A DNA stretch of 32,324 nt from Atribacterota bacterium. Its GTDB lineage: Bacteria; Atribacterota; Phoenicimicrobiia; Phoenicimicrobiales; Stramentimicrobiaceae. Both the position numbers and the translations under genes were made by a program. The notes under the pieces were generated by a model. The model was not told where the DNA came from and did no database searches. It saw only the letters and a list, made by a program, of their open reading frames with translations. Location of the stretch: the NCBI GenBank assembly GCA_028717805.1, contig JAQUNC010000029.1:1-32324 (forward strand), read 5' to 3'. Of the stretch, positions 22,510 to 30,600 are shown piece after piece; positions within the stretch are counted from its first letter, which is position 1; each line of letters opens with the position of its first letter.

Positions 22510-23781
22510 TTGAAAAAGTTTAATTTTATTATTATGTTAATATGTCTGTCATTTCTGGTAAGTGTGACCACTGCAGCTGGACAGAGTGTCACTGTCATGG
22601 GAATATGGACTGGTGCCGAGGCTGATGCCTTTGCTAAAATGGTAGCACCATTTGAGGCAGAAACCGGTATTAAAGTTGAATTTACTGGTACTCGTGATTT
22701 ACCGGCTATCCTCACTACCAGGGTGGAAGCAGGTAATCCTCCCGATGTTTCTGTTATGCCCAATCCAGGACAAATGCTAGAATTTGCCAAAGATGGTAAA
22801 TTAATTGATCTGTCAACTTTTATGGATATGGAAGCCTTAAAATCTGAATACTCTAATGCCTGGTTAGATTTAGGTTCTTATCAGAGCAAACTTCATGCCA
22901 TTTTTATCTCGGCAGATTTAAAAAGTTTGGTCTGGTATAATCCTAAGGCATTTGCTGCTGCCGGTTACACTGTACCCAACACCTGGGATGAGCTTATGGT
23001 GCTTTCTGATAAAATGGTTGCTGATGGTAATACACCCTGGGCTATTGGCTTGGAATCAGGAGCAGCCAGTGGATGGCCGGGGACTGACTGGATAGAGGAT
23101 ATTATGCTACGAATAGCTTCTCCCGAAACTTATGATGCCTGGGTTAATCATGAACTTGCCTGGACTAATGATATAGTGGTGGAGGCATTTGAAATTTTTG
23201 GGGAGATTGCTCGTAGTGAAAGGTATGTCTATGGTGGACCAAACGCTGTTCTAACTATTCCCTTCGGTGATTCTCCTGATGCCTTATTTACCGATCCGCC
23301 TAACGCCTATATGCATAGACAGGCTACCTTTATTAAGAGTTTTATCCTGGATCATTTTCCTGATTTAGTGCCTGGAGTAGACTTTGACTTCTTCCCCTTC
23401 CCACCTATTAAAGAAGAATTTGGAAATCCTGCCTTAGGTGCAGCAGATATGCTGGCTATGTTTAATGATACACCGGAAGCCAGAGCTTTTATGAAGTATA
23501 TAGCATCTACACAGGCTCAGGGAATCTGGGTTGGTGAATTGGGTAAGTTGGCACCTAACCTGAAGGTTGATCCAATGGTTTATCCAGATGATATTACCAG
23601 AAAAGCAGCTGAAATCTTAGGAGAAGCATCAGTTTTCCGTTTTGATGCCTCTGATTTAATGCCTGCTGCGGTAGGTTCTGGTTCCTTCTGGTCCGGCATA
23701 CTAGACTATGTTAGTGGAGAATCTTTAATGAATGTATTAATGCAGGTTGAGGCAAGTGCATTGGATGCTTACAGTAGATAA
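22510..23781 (+). CDS. ABC sugar transporter substrate-binding protein, AglE-like
   Basis: This is an extracytoplasmic family-1 sugar-binding protein (423 residues). A leader with a hydrophobic core at about 6-20 ends in a signal peptidase I site near TTAAGQ and has no lipobox cysteine. The mature part starts VTVMGIWTGAEADAF and shows ILTTRVEAGNPPDVSVMPNPGQM, VWYNPKAFAAAGYTVPNTWDEL and GWPGTDWIEDIMLR. The last resembles AglE-type alpha-glucoside-binding proteins, so trehalose, sucrose, maltose or glucosylglycerol are candidate ligands. The start is a TTG at 22510 with AGGGGG 9 bases upstream. The matching permeases follow after a strong hairpin, and a ROK kinase and ATPase come after them. 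The divergent trehalose gene supports an alpha-glucoside ligand. Confidence 0.88.
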   Translation: MKKFNFIIMLICLSFLVSVTTAAGQSVTVMGIWTGAEADAFAKMVAPFEAETGIKVEFTGTRDLPAILTTRVEAGNPPDVSVMPNPGQMLEFAKDGKLIDLSTFMDMEALKSEYSNAWLDLGSYQSKLHAIFISADLKSLVWYNPKAFAAAGYTVPNTWDELMVLSDKMVADGNTPWAIGLESGAASGWPGTDWIEDIMLRIASPETYDAWVNHELAWTNDIVVEAFEIFGEIARSERYVYGGPNAVLTIPFGDSPDALFTDPPNAYMHRQATFIKSFILDHFPDLVPGVDFDFFPFPPIKEEFGNPALGAADMLAMFNDTPEARAFMKYIASTQAQGIWVGELGKLAPNLKVDPMVYPDDITRKAAEILGEASVFRFDASDLMPAAVGSGSFWSGILDYVSGESLMNVLMQVEASALDAYSR

Positions 23782-23817
23782 TTTTGAAGCGATTTTTTCT
23801 GCTACATAGTTTACTTA

Positions 23818-23858
23818 AATAGTTAGCTGGTTTATAGAAAATAAACCAGCTAACTATT
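23818..23858 (+). terminator. 18-pair hairpin after the binding-protein gene, attenuating terminator
   Basis: AATAGTTAGCTGGTTTAT (23818-23835) and its exact complement (23841-23858) enclose AGAAA. A strong stem placed between the binding-protein and permease genes commonly reduces read-through or protects the upstream mRNA, so that binding protein is made in excess. The following AATTTATTATCC has no long T run. Confidence 0.65.
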
Positions 23859-23878
23859 AATTTATTATCCTTAATAAT

Positions 23879-23907
23879 CCACTTTCTTAGAGAGTGGCAA
23901 TGGTTAA
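23879..23907. repeat. Dispersed hairpin, second copy (CCACxTTCT family)
   Basis: CCACTTTC (23879-23886) pairs with GAGAGTGG (23890-23897), with one G-T wobble, and is followed by CAATGGTTAA. The element at 19526-19555 has the same layout: CCACCTTCT, AGAAGGTGG, then TAAAGGTTAA. Agreement is about 80 percent over roughly 30 bases by eye. Confidence 0.45.
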
Positions 23908-23953
23908 GTGGGAGGTAGTATACTGAAATAGTTTGTAAAGGAGATGGACTATT

Positions 23954-24823
23954 ATGCGAACACACTGGTTTACTCCCTGGTTTTATGTCATTCCTGCTTT
24001 AGCAACTTTAATGTTTTTTTTAATTTATCCTTCTATGCACACTCTTGTTATTTCATTTTTTGGTCCCCAATCCGAAAAATTTGTTGGTTTAGCTAATTAT
24101 ATTTATTGTTTTACCAATGAAACTATGCTATCAGCCTTTCGTAATAATTTATTATGGGTAGCTCTCTTTGTTCCCATGACTGTTTTTTTAGGTTTAATTT
24201 TAGCTGTGATACTGGATAGGGTGCATTATGAATCATTGGTAAAATCCATAATATTTATGCCTATGGCTATTTCATTTGTAGGAGCAGGTGTTATATGGAA
24301 ATTTGTATATTCCTATAGACCGGTGGGAAGTGAACAGATTGGTATCCTCAATGCTTTTTTATCATATATAGGAGTGCAACCGATACCCTGGTTAATTCAA
24401 CGTCCCTGGCTGAATAATATTTGTTTAATAATAGTAGGAATATGGATCTGGACTGGATTTTGTTTAGTGATACTTTCAGCCAGCTATAAGGGAATTCCCA
24501 AAGAACTATTGGAGGCAGCCCGTGTAGATGGTGCTAATGAGTATCGAATTTTCTGGAAGATTATTCTACCTTTGATGAAACCCACTGTAGCAGTTGTAGC
24601 AACTACTATGTTTATTAATGTTTTAAAGGTTTTTGATATTGTTTATGTTATGACTAATGGTGGATTTGCAACGGAGGTTATAGCAAATAGAATGTATAAA
24701 GAGATGTTTATATTCAGAAACTATGGCAGAGCAAGTGCCATAGCAATTTTATTACTTCTATTTATTATTCCCATGATAATCATCAACGTTCAGCGTTTTA
24801 GAGAACAGGAGGCGGTTCGATGA
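23954..24823 (+). CDS. ABC sugar transporter permease, MalF/AglF type
   Basis: This inner-membrane subunit of a carbohydrate importer has about six hydrophobic segments in 289 residues. The cytoplasmic coupling loop carries the EAA motif as EAARVDGANEYRIFWKIILP, which docks on the ATPase. The start PWFYVIPALATLMFFLIYPS is typical of this permease class. The ATG is preceded by AAGGAGATG about 10 bases upstream. It follows the binding-protein gene after a 172-base gap containing two hairpins, and its last four bases overlap the next permease gene (ATGA), a sign of coupled translation. The substrate is inferred only from the neighbouring AglE-like binding protein. Confidence 0.93.
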   Translation: MRTHWFTPWFYVIPALATLMFFLIYPSMHTLVISFFGPQSEKFVGLANYIYCFTNETMLSAFRNNLLWVALFVPMTVFLGLILAVILDRVHYESLVKSIIFMPMAISFVGAGVIWKFVYSYRPVGSEQIGILNAFLSYIGVQPIPWLIQRPWLNNICLIIVGIWIWTGFCLVILSASYKGIPKELLEAARVDGANEYRIFWKIILPLMKPTVAVVATTMFINVLKVFDIVYVMTNGGFATEVIANRMYKEMFIFRNYGRASAIAILLLLFIIPMIIINVQRFREQEAVR

Positions 24824-25680
24824 AACCAAAATATAGTCAATTTATATTAAGTATCCCGATGCATTTATTCATTATCCTGGTAGCTATTATCTGGATCTTT
24901 CCAACAGTTGGCTTGTTGATTACTTCTTTTCGTTCTTCTTCTGCAGTTGCATCCACTGGTTGGTGGACAGTTTTAACCCATCCTTTTAACTTTACTCAAT
25001 TTACCCTTGAAAATTATCAGGATGTAATAACAAAAATTGGGATAGGAAGAACTTTTATAAATACTCTTACTATAACTTTACCAGCCTGTATATTACCAAT
25101 AATAATTGCCTCTTTTGCTGCCTATGCTTTTGCCTGGATGGAATTTTGGGGTAGACGTTTTTTCTTTATGCTTTTTGTAGGATTGTTGGTAGTACCATTG
25201 CAAATGACCTTGATACCTATTTTAAGGATATTCAATAAACTTGGTTTATCAGGTTCTTTTTTAGGGATTTGGTTGGCTCATGCGGGATATGGTCTGCCTT
25301 TAGTCATTTATCTAATGTATAACTATATATCCGGATTACCCAGCGAAATATTTGAGTCATCAACCATCGATGGCGCTACCCCATTTCAAATTTTTAAAAG
25401 TATTGTTTTGCCATTATCAATACCAGCAATTGCATCTATAGCCATTTTTCAATTTATCTGGGTATGGAATGATCTGTTAGTGGCATTGGTTTATTTAGGA
25501 GGAACACCGGATGTGGCTCCATTAACAGTCAGAATTAGTGCCCTGGTTGGTTCCTATGGACAAAATTGGGAATTATTGACAGCAGCTGCCTTTGTTTCAA
25601 TGGCATTACCATTAATAGTATTTTTAAGCCTACAACGTTATTTTGTAAGAGGAATTTTAGCTGGTTCAGTAAAGGGTTAG
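24820..25680 (+). CDS. ABC sugar transporter permease, MalG/AglG type
   Basis: The second permease of the importer has 286 residues and about six hydrophobic segments. Its N-terminal region, IWIFPTVGLLITSFR, is typical of MalG-class subunits. The EAA coupling loop reads ESSTIDGATPFQIFKSIVLP; its first alanines are replaced by serines, a modest deviation, while the D-G and L-P positions are kept. AGGAGG lies 7 bases before the ATG, inside the end of the preceding permease gene, with a 4-base overlap. The next gene, a ROK kinase, begins 9 bases after the stop, so the operon continues. Confidence 0.93.
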   Translation: MKPKYSQFILSIPMHLFIILVAIIWIFPTVGLLITSFRSSSAVASTGWWTVLTHPFNFTQFTLENYQDVITKIGIGRTFINTLTITLPACILPIIIASFAAYAFAWMEFWGRRFFFMLFVGLLVVPLQMTLIPILRIFNKLGLSGSFLGIWLAHAGYGLPLVIYLMYNYISGLPSEIFESSTIDGATPFQIFKSIVLPLSIPAIASIAIFQFIWVWNDLLVALVYLGGTPDVAPLTVRISALVGSYGQNWELLTAAAFVSMALPLIVFLSLQRYFVRGILAGSVKG

Positions 25681-25689
25681 TAAAGATAA

Positions 25690-26682
25690 ATGAACAGGTC
25701 AAGTAATTACCTTAAAGGAGAAGACAAATTAGCAATTGGTGTTGATCTGGGAGGGACTAAGGTTAATATTGCTTTGGTCAGTAAAGATGGGGAAATCAAA
25801 AAACATATGAAGATGCCCACCCATGCTGAGCAAGGGAAAGAAGTAACTATTGGCAGAATCAAACATAGTATTCACCAGATAATCCACCAAAGTGGTTTAA
25901 AAATTAATGATATAGTTGGTATTGGCATAGGCGCCCCTGGTCCTCTGGATTATAAGAAAGGGATAATCCATTATGCGCCTAATTTACCGGGATGGAAAGA
26001 AGTTCCACTGGCCAACATTATAAAAGAAGAATTTAAGATACCAGTGATTATCGAAAATGATGCCAATGTAGCTGCCTGGGGAGAAAGAATTTTTGGTGTA
26101 GCACAGGGTATTGATGATATAATTTGCCTGACATTGGGTACTGGTATTGGAAGTGGATTAATTTTCTGCGGAAAAATATATCATGGCAAAAATAATGTGG
26201 CGGGAGAAGTAGGCCATATCATTGTCAATAAAGATGGACCTCGATGTAATTGTGGTAAAAATGGCTGTTTAGAGGCTTATTCTTCAGCTTCTGGTATTAA
26301 AAATAGGATTTATAAAAGAATTGAGGAGTTAAAGACTGATAATCAGGATTATTTATCTCTTGGTAATTTAGATGATATTAGTCTGGTAAAAATATTTGAA
26401 TTAGCTCGTCAGGGAAATGCAATAATAAAGGATATTGTAGAGGAGGCAATTGAGTATTTAGGTATCGGGATTGCTATTCTGGTAAATATCTTAAATCCAG
26501 AAATGATTGTTCTGGTTGGCGGAATAACAAATGAAGGTGAAAAATTACTCAATCCTTTAAAGGAAATTGTGGTTTACAGGGCAATGAGTTCTCATTTAGT
26601 AGGCTTAAAAGTTGTTTTTGGACAGCTAGGAGAATATGCTGGGGTAATTGGAGCAGCTGCTCTGTTGTGGAATTTTGATTGA
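25690..26682 (+). CDS. ROK-family sugar kinase, probable glucokinase
   Basis: This cytoplasmic kinase (330 residues) should phosphorylate an imported hexose with ATP. Seen: the ATP-binding DLGGTKVNIAL (19-29), GIGAPGPLDY, the catalytic IENDANVAA with D124, the LTLGTGIGSGL stretch, and the zinc site formed by H176 and CNCGKNGC (C186, C188, C193) followed by LEAY. This set is typical of glucokinase-type ROK proteins; there is no N-terminal winged helix, so it is not a ROK repressor. It starts 9 bases after the permease gene with only a weak AAGG upstream, consistent with coupling. The position in the operon fits phosphorylation of glucose released from an imported alpha-glucoside. Confidence 0.92.
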   Translation: MNRSSNYLKGEDKLAIGVDLGGTKVNIALVSKDGEIKKHMKMPTHAEQGKEVTIGRIKHSIHQIIHQSGLKINDIVGIGIGAPGPLDYKKGIIHYAPNLPGWKEVPLANIIKEEFKIPVIIENDANVAAWGERIFGVAQGIDDIICLTLGTGIGSGLIFCGKIYHGKNNVAGEVGHIIVNKDGPRCNCGKNGCLEAYSSASGIKNRIYKRIEELKTDNQDYLSLGNLDDISLVKIFELARQGNAIIKDIVEEAIEYLGIGIAILVNILNPEMIVLVGGITNEGEKLLNPLKEIVVYRAMSSHLVGLKVVFGQLGEYAGVIGAAALLWNFD

Positions 26683-26706
26683 TATAAATAGTCAATTTGC
26701 TATAAT
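26679..26706 (+). promoter_or_regulatory. Promoter for the importer ATPase gene
   Basis: TTGATA (26679-26684) and a perfect TATAAT (26701-26706) are separated by 16 bases. The -35 box overlaps the stop codon of the ROK kinase gene. It would let the ATPase gene be expressed independently of the operon. Confidence 0.62.
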
Positions 26707-26761
26707 AATAGAGCAATGCTAAAAATAATTCTATAATTTATCTGTTTTAAGGAGGTCTTAT

Positions 26762-27862
26762 ATGGCCAGAGTAATCTTGAAAAATGTTACCAAAAAATTT
26801 AAAGATGTCATTGCAGTTGATGATATCAGTATTGATATTGAAGATAAGGAATTTGCCGTCTTAGTCGGTCCCTCCGGCTGTGGTAAAAGCACCACCTTAC
26901 GTGCCATAGCAGGTCTGGAGGAGGTAACCTCTGGTGAGATTTACATTGGAGATCGACTGGTCAATGATATTCCCCCCAAAGACCGTGACATTGCTATGGT
27001 CTTTCAGAATTATGCCCTCTATCCTCATATGGATGTCTACAACAATATGGCTTTTGGTTTAAAATTGCGTAAATTCCCCAAGGATGAGATAGACGCTCGT
27101 GTTCATGAGGCAGCCGAGATACTGGGTATCGAAAAACTACTCAAGCGACGTCCCAAGGAACTATCTGGTGGTCAACGGCAACGGGTAGCAGTAGGTCGAG
27201 CTATCGTACGTAAACCCAAGGTCTTTCTCTTTGATGAGCCGCTTTCCAACTTAGATGCTAAGCTTCGTGTGGCTATGCGTGCCGAGATATCCAAACTCCA
27301 TAATCGCCTGGAGGCTACCATCATCTATGTGACCCATGACCAGATTGAGGCTATGACCATGGCTTCCCGTATCTTCATTCTAAATGAGGGCAGACTGCAG
27401 CAGGCTGGACCTCCCTTAGATGTCTATAAAGAGCCAGCCAATCAGTTTGTTGCCGGTTTTATTGGCTCCCCAGCTATGAACTTCTTCCCCGGTACCTTGC
27501 TCAAGAAAGACTCGGCCTACTTTATCGATACCGAGAGCTTCCAGGTGAAACTGCCTTCTGAATTTCATCAGGCCATCTCTTCTTATGATGGTAAAAAGGT
27601 CACCTTCGGAGTACGTCCCGAAGACTTTCATGATAAGCAGTTTTACTCAGAGGCTACCAAAGATAATACCATTAAAGCCAAGATTGAGGTTATTGAACCA
27701 CTGGGAGATGAGGTACTGTTCAACTTAGTTTCTGGTAATCATCAGATGGTAGCCAAATTAGATAGCCGTACCCGCAAGAAGGTAGGAGATGAGATGGAGG
27801 TAGCTCTGGAGATGCCGAAAACCCATATCTTTGATCCTGAGAGTGAGAAGACATTGGTGTAG
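26762..27862 (+). CDS. ABC sugar importer ATPase, MsmK/UgpC type
   Basis: This 366-residue ATPase energises a carbohydrate importer. It has Walker A GPSGCGKSTT (36-45), the Q-loop in VFQNYALYPH, signature LSGGQRQR (134-141), Walker B VFLFDEP (154-160), D-loop SNLDAK and the switch histidine H192. A TOBE-type regulatory C-terminal region (about 235-366) contains FGVRPEDF. AAGGAGG stands just before the ATG. Hand counts of three 60-base lines give about 48-52 percent GC, against about 35 percent in the adjoining ROK kinase line, and the codon choice shifts accordingly. With its own promoter this suggests a strongly expressed ATPase shared among several importers, or a transferred gene. Confidence 0.95.
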   Translation: MARVILKNVTKKFKDVIAVDDISIDIEDKEFAVLVGPSGCGKSTTLRAIAGLEEVTSGEIYIGDRLVNDIPPKDRDIAMVFQNYALYPHMDVYNNMAFGLKLRKFPKDEIDARVHEAAEILGIEKLLKRRPKELSGGQRQRVAVGRAIVRKPKVFLFDEPLSNLDAKLRVAMRAEISKLHNRLEATIIYVTHDQIEAMTMASRIFILNEGRLQQAGPPLDVYKEPANQFVAGFIGSPAMNFFPGTLLKKDSAYFIDTESFQVKLPSEFHQAISSYDGKKVTFGVRPEDFHDKQFYSEATKDNTIKAKIEVIEPLGDEVLFNLVSGNHQMVAKLDSRTRKKVGDEMEVALEMPKTHIFDPESEKTLV

Positions 27863-28006
27863 ATAATGAATTATAATAATATTATCAGGAAAATAGTAAT
27901 AGTTTCTGAAGGCATATATTGTTTTTTAAGAAATAAAGAAGGCAGACATAACTAAATGTACTACCATCATCAGACAAACATAAAAATAATTTAGAAGGAG
28001 TAGACA

Positions 28007-29116
28007 ATGTCAAAAGATATAATGCAGTATTTTTTCCAGATGATTAAGATTGACAGTGAATCAGGAGAGGAGCAAGAATTTCTAAAATTTCTGGAGAATC
28101 TATTTCAAAAAGAAATTGGAGCCCAAACACAATATGATAGTTATGGTAATTTAATTATTAGAGTAAAAGCAAGGAATAGCCTGCAAACGGAACCAATTTT
28201 ATTTTGCTGTCATGCTGATACAGTAAAGCCTGGGAAAGGAATTGAACCAGTCCTGGTAAAAGGGATTATTCGTTCCAAGGGAGATACTGTATTAGGTGCA
28301 GATGATAAGGCAGGTATTAGCGAAGTCTTAGTAGCTTTGCAAAAAGCTTCTCAGTATCCCCCGATAGAAATTTTAATTACTCGTGAGGAAGAGGTAGGAT
28401 TATCGGGTTCAAGCTTCTTAGATGATAGTTTACTAAAAGCAAAAAAAGGATATGTCCTTGATACAGAGGCTTTAGATGAAATAATTATCGGAGGACCTTC
28501 CCGAATAGAAATGACTATCAAAATTATCGGGAAAGCAGCTCATGCTGTAGAACCAGAACATGGTATTTCTGCTATTGAAGTTGCTGCTCAGGCTATTACT
28601 CTCTTAAGAACTGGTTGGATTGATCCTATAACAACTGTTAATATTGGATTAATTGAAGGTGGCCAGGTATTAAATGCTGTTCCAGAAAAGGCCATAATCC
28701 AGATAGAGTGTCGTAGTCAGAAGCATAAGAGATGTCTGGAACAAAGTCGTTTGATACAAAAAACTTTCCAAACTGTAGCCAAAGCAAGCGGAGCTAAAAC
28801 AGAAATACAAATAAAACATAGCGTAAAGGCTTATCGCATCTCTGAAAATGCTGAAGTAGTTAAAGTAGCTAAGAAGGCAATCCAATTAATGGGATTAAAA
28901 CCAGCAACAAAAGTAATTTGTGGTGGCACTGATGCAGCTAATTTAAATGAAAAGGGAATTGCCACAGCTGTTCTGGGTATGGGTAGTAAATTACCTCACA
29001 GTAAGGATGAAAATATTTCAATTGGTGATATGGAAAAAGCAGTAAATATTATCATTAACATATTAAAAGAGTTTTCAGAAAAAGATTCTAAAATTTCTAG
29101 TAAACAAAGCATCTAA
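28007..29116 (+). CDS. M20-family metallopeptidase, tripeptidase T-like (PepT/YqjE group)
   Basis: The 369-residue cytoplasmic peptidase should remove N-terminal residues from short peptides. The two-metal site is readable: H69 and D71 in CCHADTV, bridging D99 in GADDKAG, catalytic and ligand glutamates at E127/E128 in TREEEVGL, D152 in VLDTE, and a late histidine in SKLPHSKDE. An inserted dimerisation domain (about 175-290) contains GKAAHAVEPEHGISAIEVAAQAI. AAGGAG lies about 9 bases before the ATG. The gene follows the importer ATPase after 144 bases and has no functional link to it that I can see; it is probably separately transcribed. Confidence 0.93.
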   Translation: MSKDIMQYFFQMIKIDSESGEEQEFLKFLENLFQKEIGAQTQYDSYGNLIIRVKARNSLQTEPILFCCHADTVKPGKGIEPVLVKGIIRSKGDTVLGADDKAGISEVLVALQKASQYPPIEILITREEEVGLSGSSFLDDSLLKAKKGYVLDTEALDEIIIGGPSRIEMTIKIIGKAAHAVEPEHGISAIEVAAQAITLLRTGWIDPITTVNIGLIEGGQVLNAVPEKAIIQIECRSQKHKRCLEQSRLIQKTFQTVAKASGAKTEIQIKHSVKAYRISENAEVVKVAKKAIQLMGLKPATKVICGGTDAANLNEKGIATAVLGMGSKLPHSKDENISIGDMEKAVNIIINILKEFSEKDSKISSKQSI

Positions 29117-29127
29117 TCTGTGTAGCG

Positions 29128-29183
29128 AGTGGTAAAAAAGCTTCCAAAAGAGAATGTTTTTACTTCTTATTAACCACTTTTTA
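29128..29183 (+). terminator. Possible terminator after the peptidase gene
   Basis: AGTGGT (29128-29133) can pair with ACCACT (29173-29178), which is followed by TTTTTATATT. The loop of 39 bases contains further A/T pairing. The short stem and long loop make this weak, but the T tract and position are right. Confidence 0.35.
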
Positions 29184-29317
29184 TATTCTTTTTGACCTTA
29201 TTTCTGGTATATTGTTTTAGCTAATCTGTATAAAAATATGGCTATTCACTTCATACTAAAAATATTCAGTAATTGTGCACCTTATCTTGATGGTTAAATG
29301 GCAATAAAGGTAGCAAC

Positions 29318-30178
29318 TTAAAGTTTGTCAATTCCTTTTCTTTTTAACCATTCTTCAAAGCCACCCTTATTGTTAAAAAATTCCTGGTCATAATTTTCTT
29401 CTAATTTTTTAATTTCTTCCATAAGTAGAGGTTGATGTTTCAGTAATTCATTGATCCTTTTCTCAAAAGCTAAATTTCTTCTGGTTAAATCATCGGTATC
29501 AATATTAAGATCTAATAATTTGATTAGTTTTTCAGCCATCATTTTAATTGCTTTAGGATTTTCCGATTGAATATAGATGGGAATTTCAGCTATAAAATTT
29601 ATCATTTCAATGCCTTTCAATCTGGCTAAATGAGTAAGATAGGTACTGATACTACCGGGTCCTTCGTACATAGTGAATTTAATACCATGAGCCCTCACTT
29701 CTTCTTTTAACTCTTCCTTGGAGCAATAACAAGAGGTTCTAATAGCTCGGGTATGAGGTGTAGCGGCAGCAACATTTCCCATAAAGTAAACTCTTTGTAA
29801 ATTATATCTCTCGCCAACTTTAAAAAGATGGTTAGCATACTCTTCCCAATTGATATTAGGTTCTTTTCCTTTAAAGAGAATTAGATTGCTTTCTTGATGA
29901 TAATAGAATTCATTTTTTGGAAAATCAAAATTCTTTAAGATGCCATTTTCAATTCTAGTGTTTGGCCTGAATTCGCTGGCCAGCTCTATTGATGCAGGGA
30001 AATTAAAAATATAAAAACGATTAGCTTTGATTTCGGCAAATTTTATGGCCTTTAGTTTGTTCCTGATATAATCAATAGTTCCAGTGGATACCTCACCGCC
30101 ATTCATACAGCCGCTGAATCCTATTAACATTTTGGCATTATTTATTTTTGGTTTTCGTATTAAGATTAATTGACTCAA
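29318..30178 (-). CDS. PAC2 family protein (proteasome-assembly-chaperone-like fold)
   Basis: The protein of about 286 residues fits the PAC2 family: MLIGFSGCMNGGEVSTGTIDYI at the start, then VYFMGNVAAATPHTR and the GIKFTMYEGPGSISTYLTHLARLKGIEMINFIAEIPIYIQ region, followed by a helical, charged C-terminal third. Bacterial members have no established function; the archaeal and eukaryotic relatives assist proteasome assembly. The frame is open up to a TTG at 30238 that has no ribosome site. A TTG at 30178 has a GAGG element about 9 bases upstream and gives MSQLILIRKPK, so I prefer it with moderate confidence. The gene stands alone, divergent from a permease gene. Confidence 0.8.
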   Translation of the reverse strand: MSQLILIRKPKINNAKMLIGFSGCMNGGEVSTGTIDYIRNKLKAIKFAEIKANRFYIFNFPASIELASEFRPNTRIENGILKNFDFPKNEFYYHQESNLILFKGKEPNINWEEYANHLFKVGERYNLQRVYFMGNVAAATPHTRAIRTSCYCSKEELKEEVRAHGIKFTMYEGPGSISTYLTHLARLKGIEMINFIAEIPIYIQSENPKAIKMMAEKLIKLLDLNIDTDDLTRRNLAFEKRINELLKHQPLLMEEIKKLEENYDQEFFNNKGGFEEWLKRKGIDKL

Positions 30179-30238
30179 AACCTTATTCCTCAGTTTATTT
30201 TTCTCATTTATATTATCAATTATATTATTATGATGCAA

Positions 30239-30600
30239 ATATCAGAATATTGTTGGTAATTCATTAAATATATTTTGATAGGCTAACTATAGATTTTTCC
30301 TTGAAAGATAAGATGGAGGCAAATATTGTTAGGGGAGATTTACTCAAAGAATAAGAATAAAAGAGATAAAGGAGAAAGAAAGAATAGCAAAATTTAGCTT
30401 AAGATTAAGCTGTAAACTGTAAGAGAAATCTGAAGAAAGTCGTACAAAGCCTATACCATATTACTTGTGTTGATTTATGTCCTGGGTATATGATAGAGTA
30501 TTATTATTGTAATATTCTAGAGATGTATTAAGAATGTCGTTCCAAGACTTAAATATTTAGCATCTTTTTCAAGAAATTATTCTTTTTTGAGGGTACTATC
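30239..30600. other. Divergent intergenic region with a polypurine tract
   Basis: There is no gene. A strongly purine-biased stretch runs from about 30346 to 30392, and AGCTTAA / TTAAGCT (30396-30411) is a compact perfect inverted repeat just after it. I see no promoter good enough to list for either flanking gene. Confidence 0.4.
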
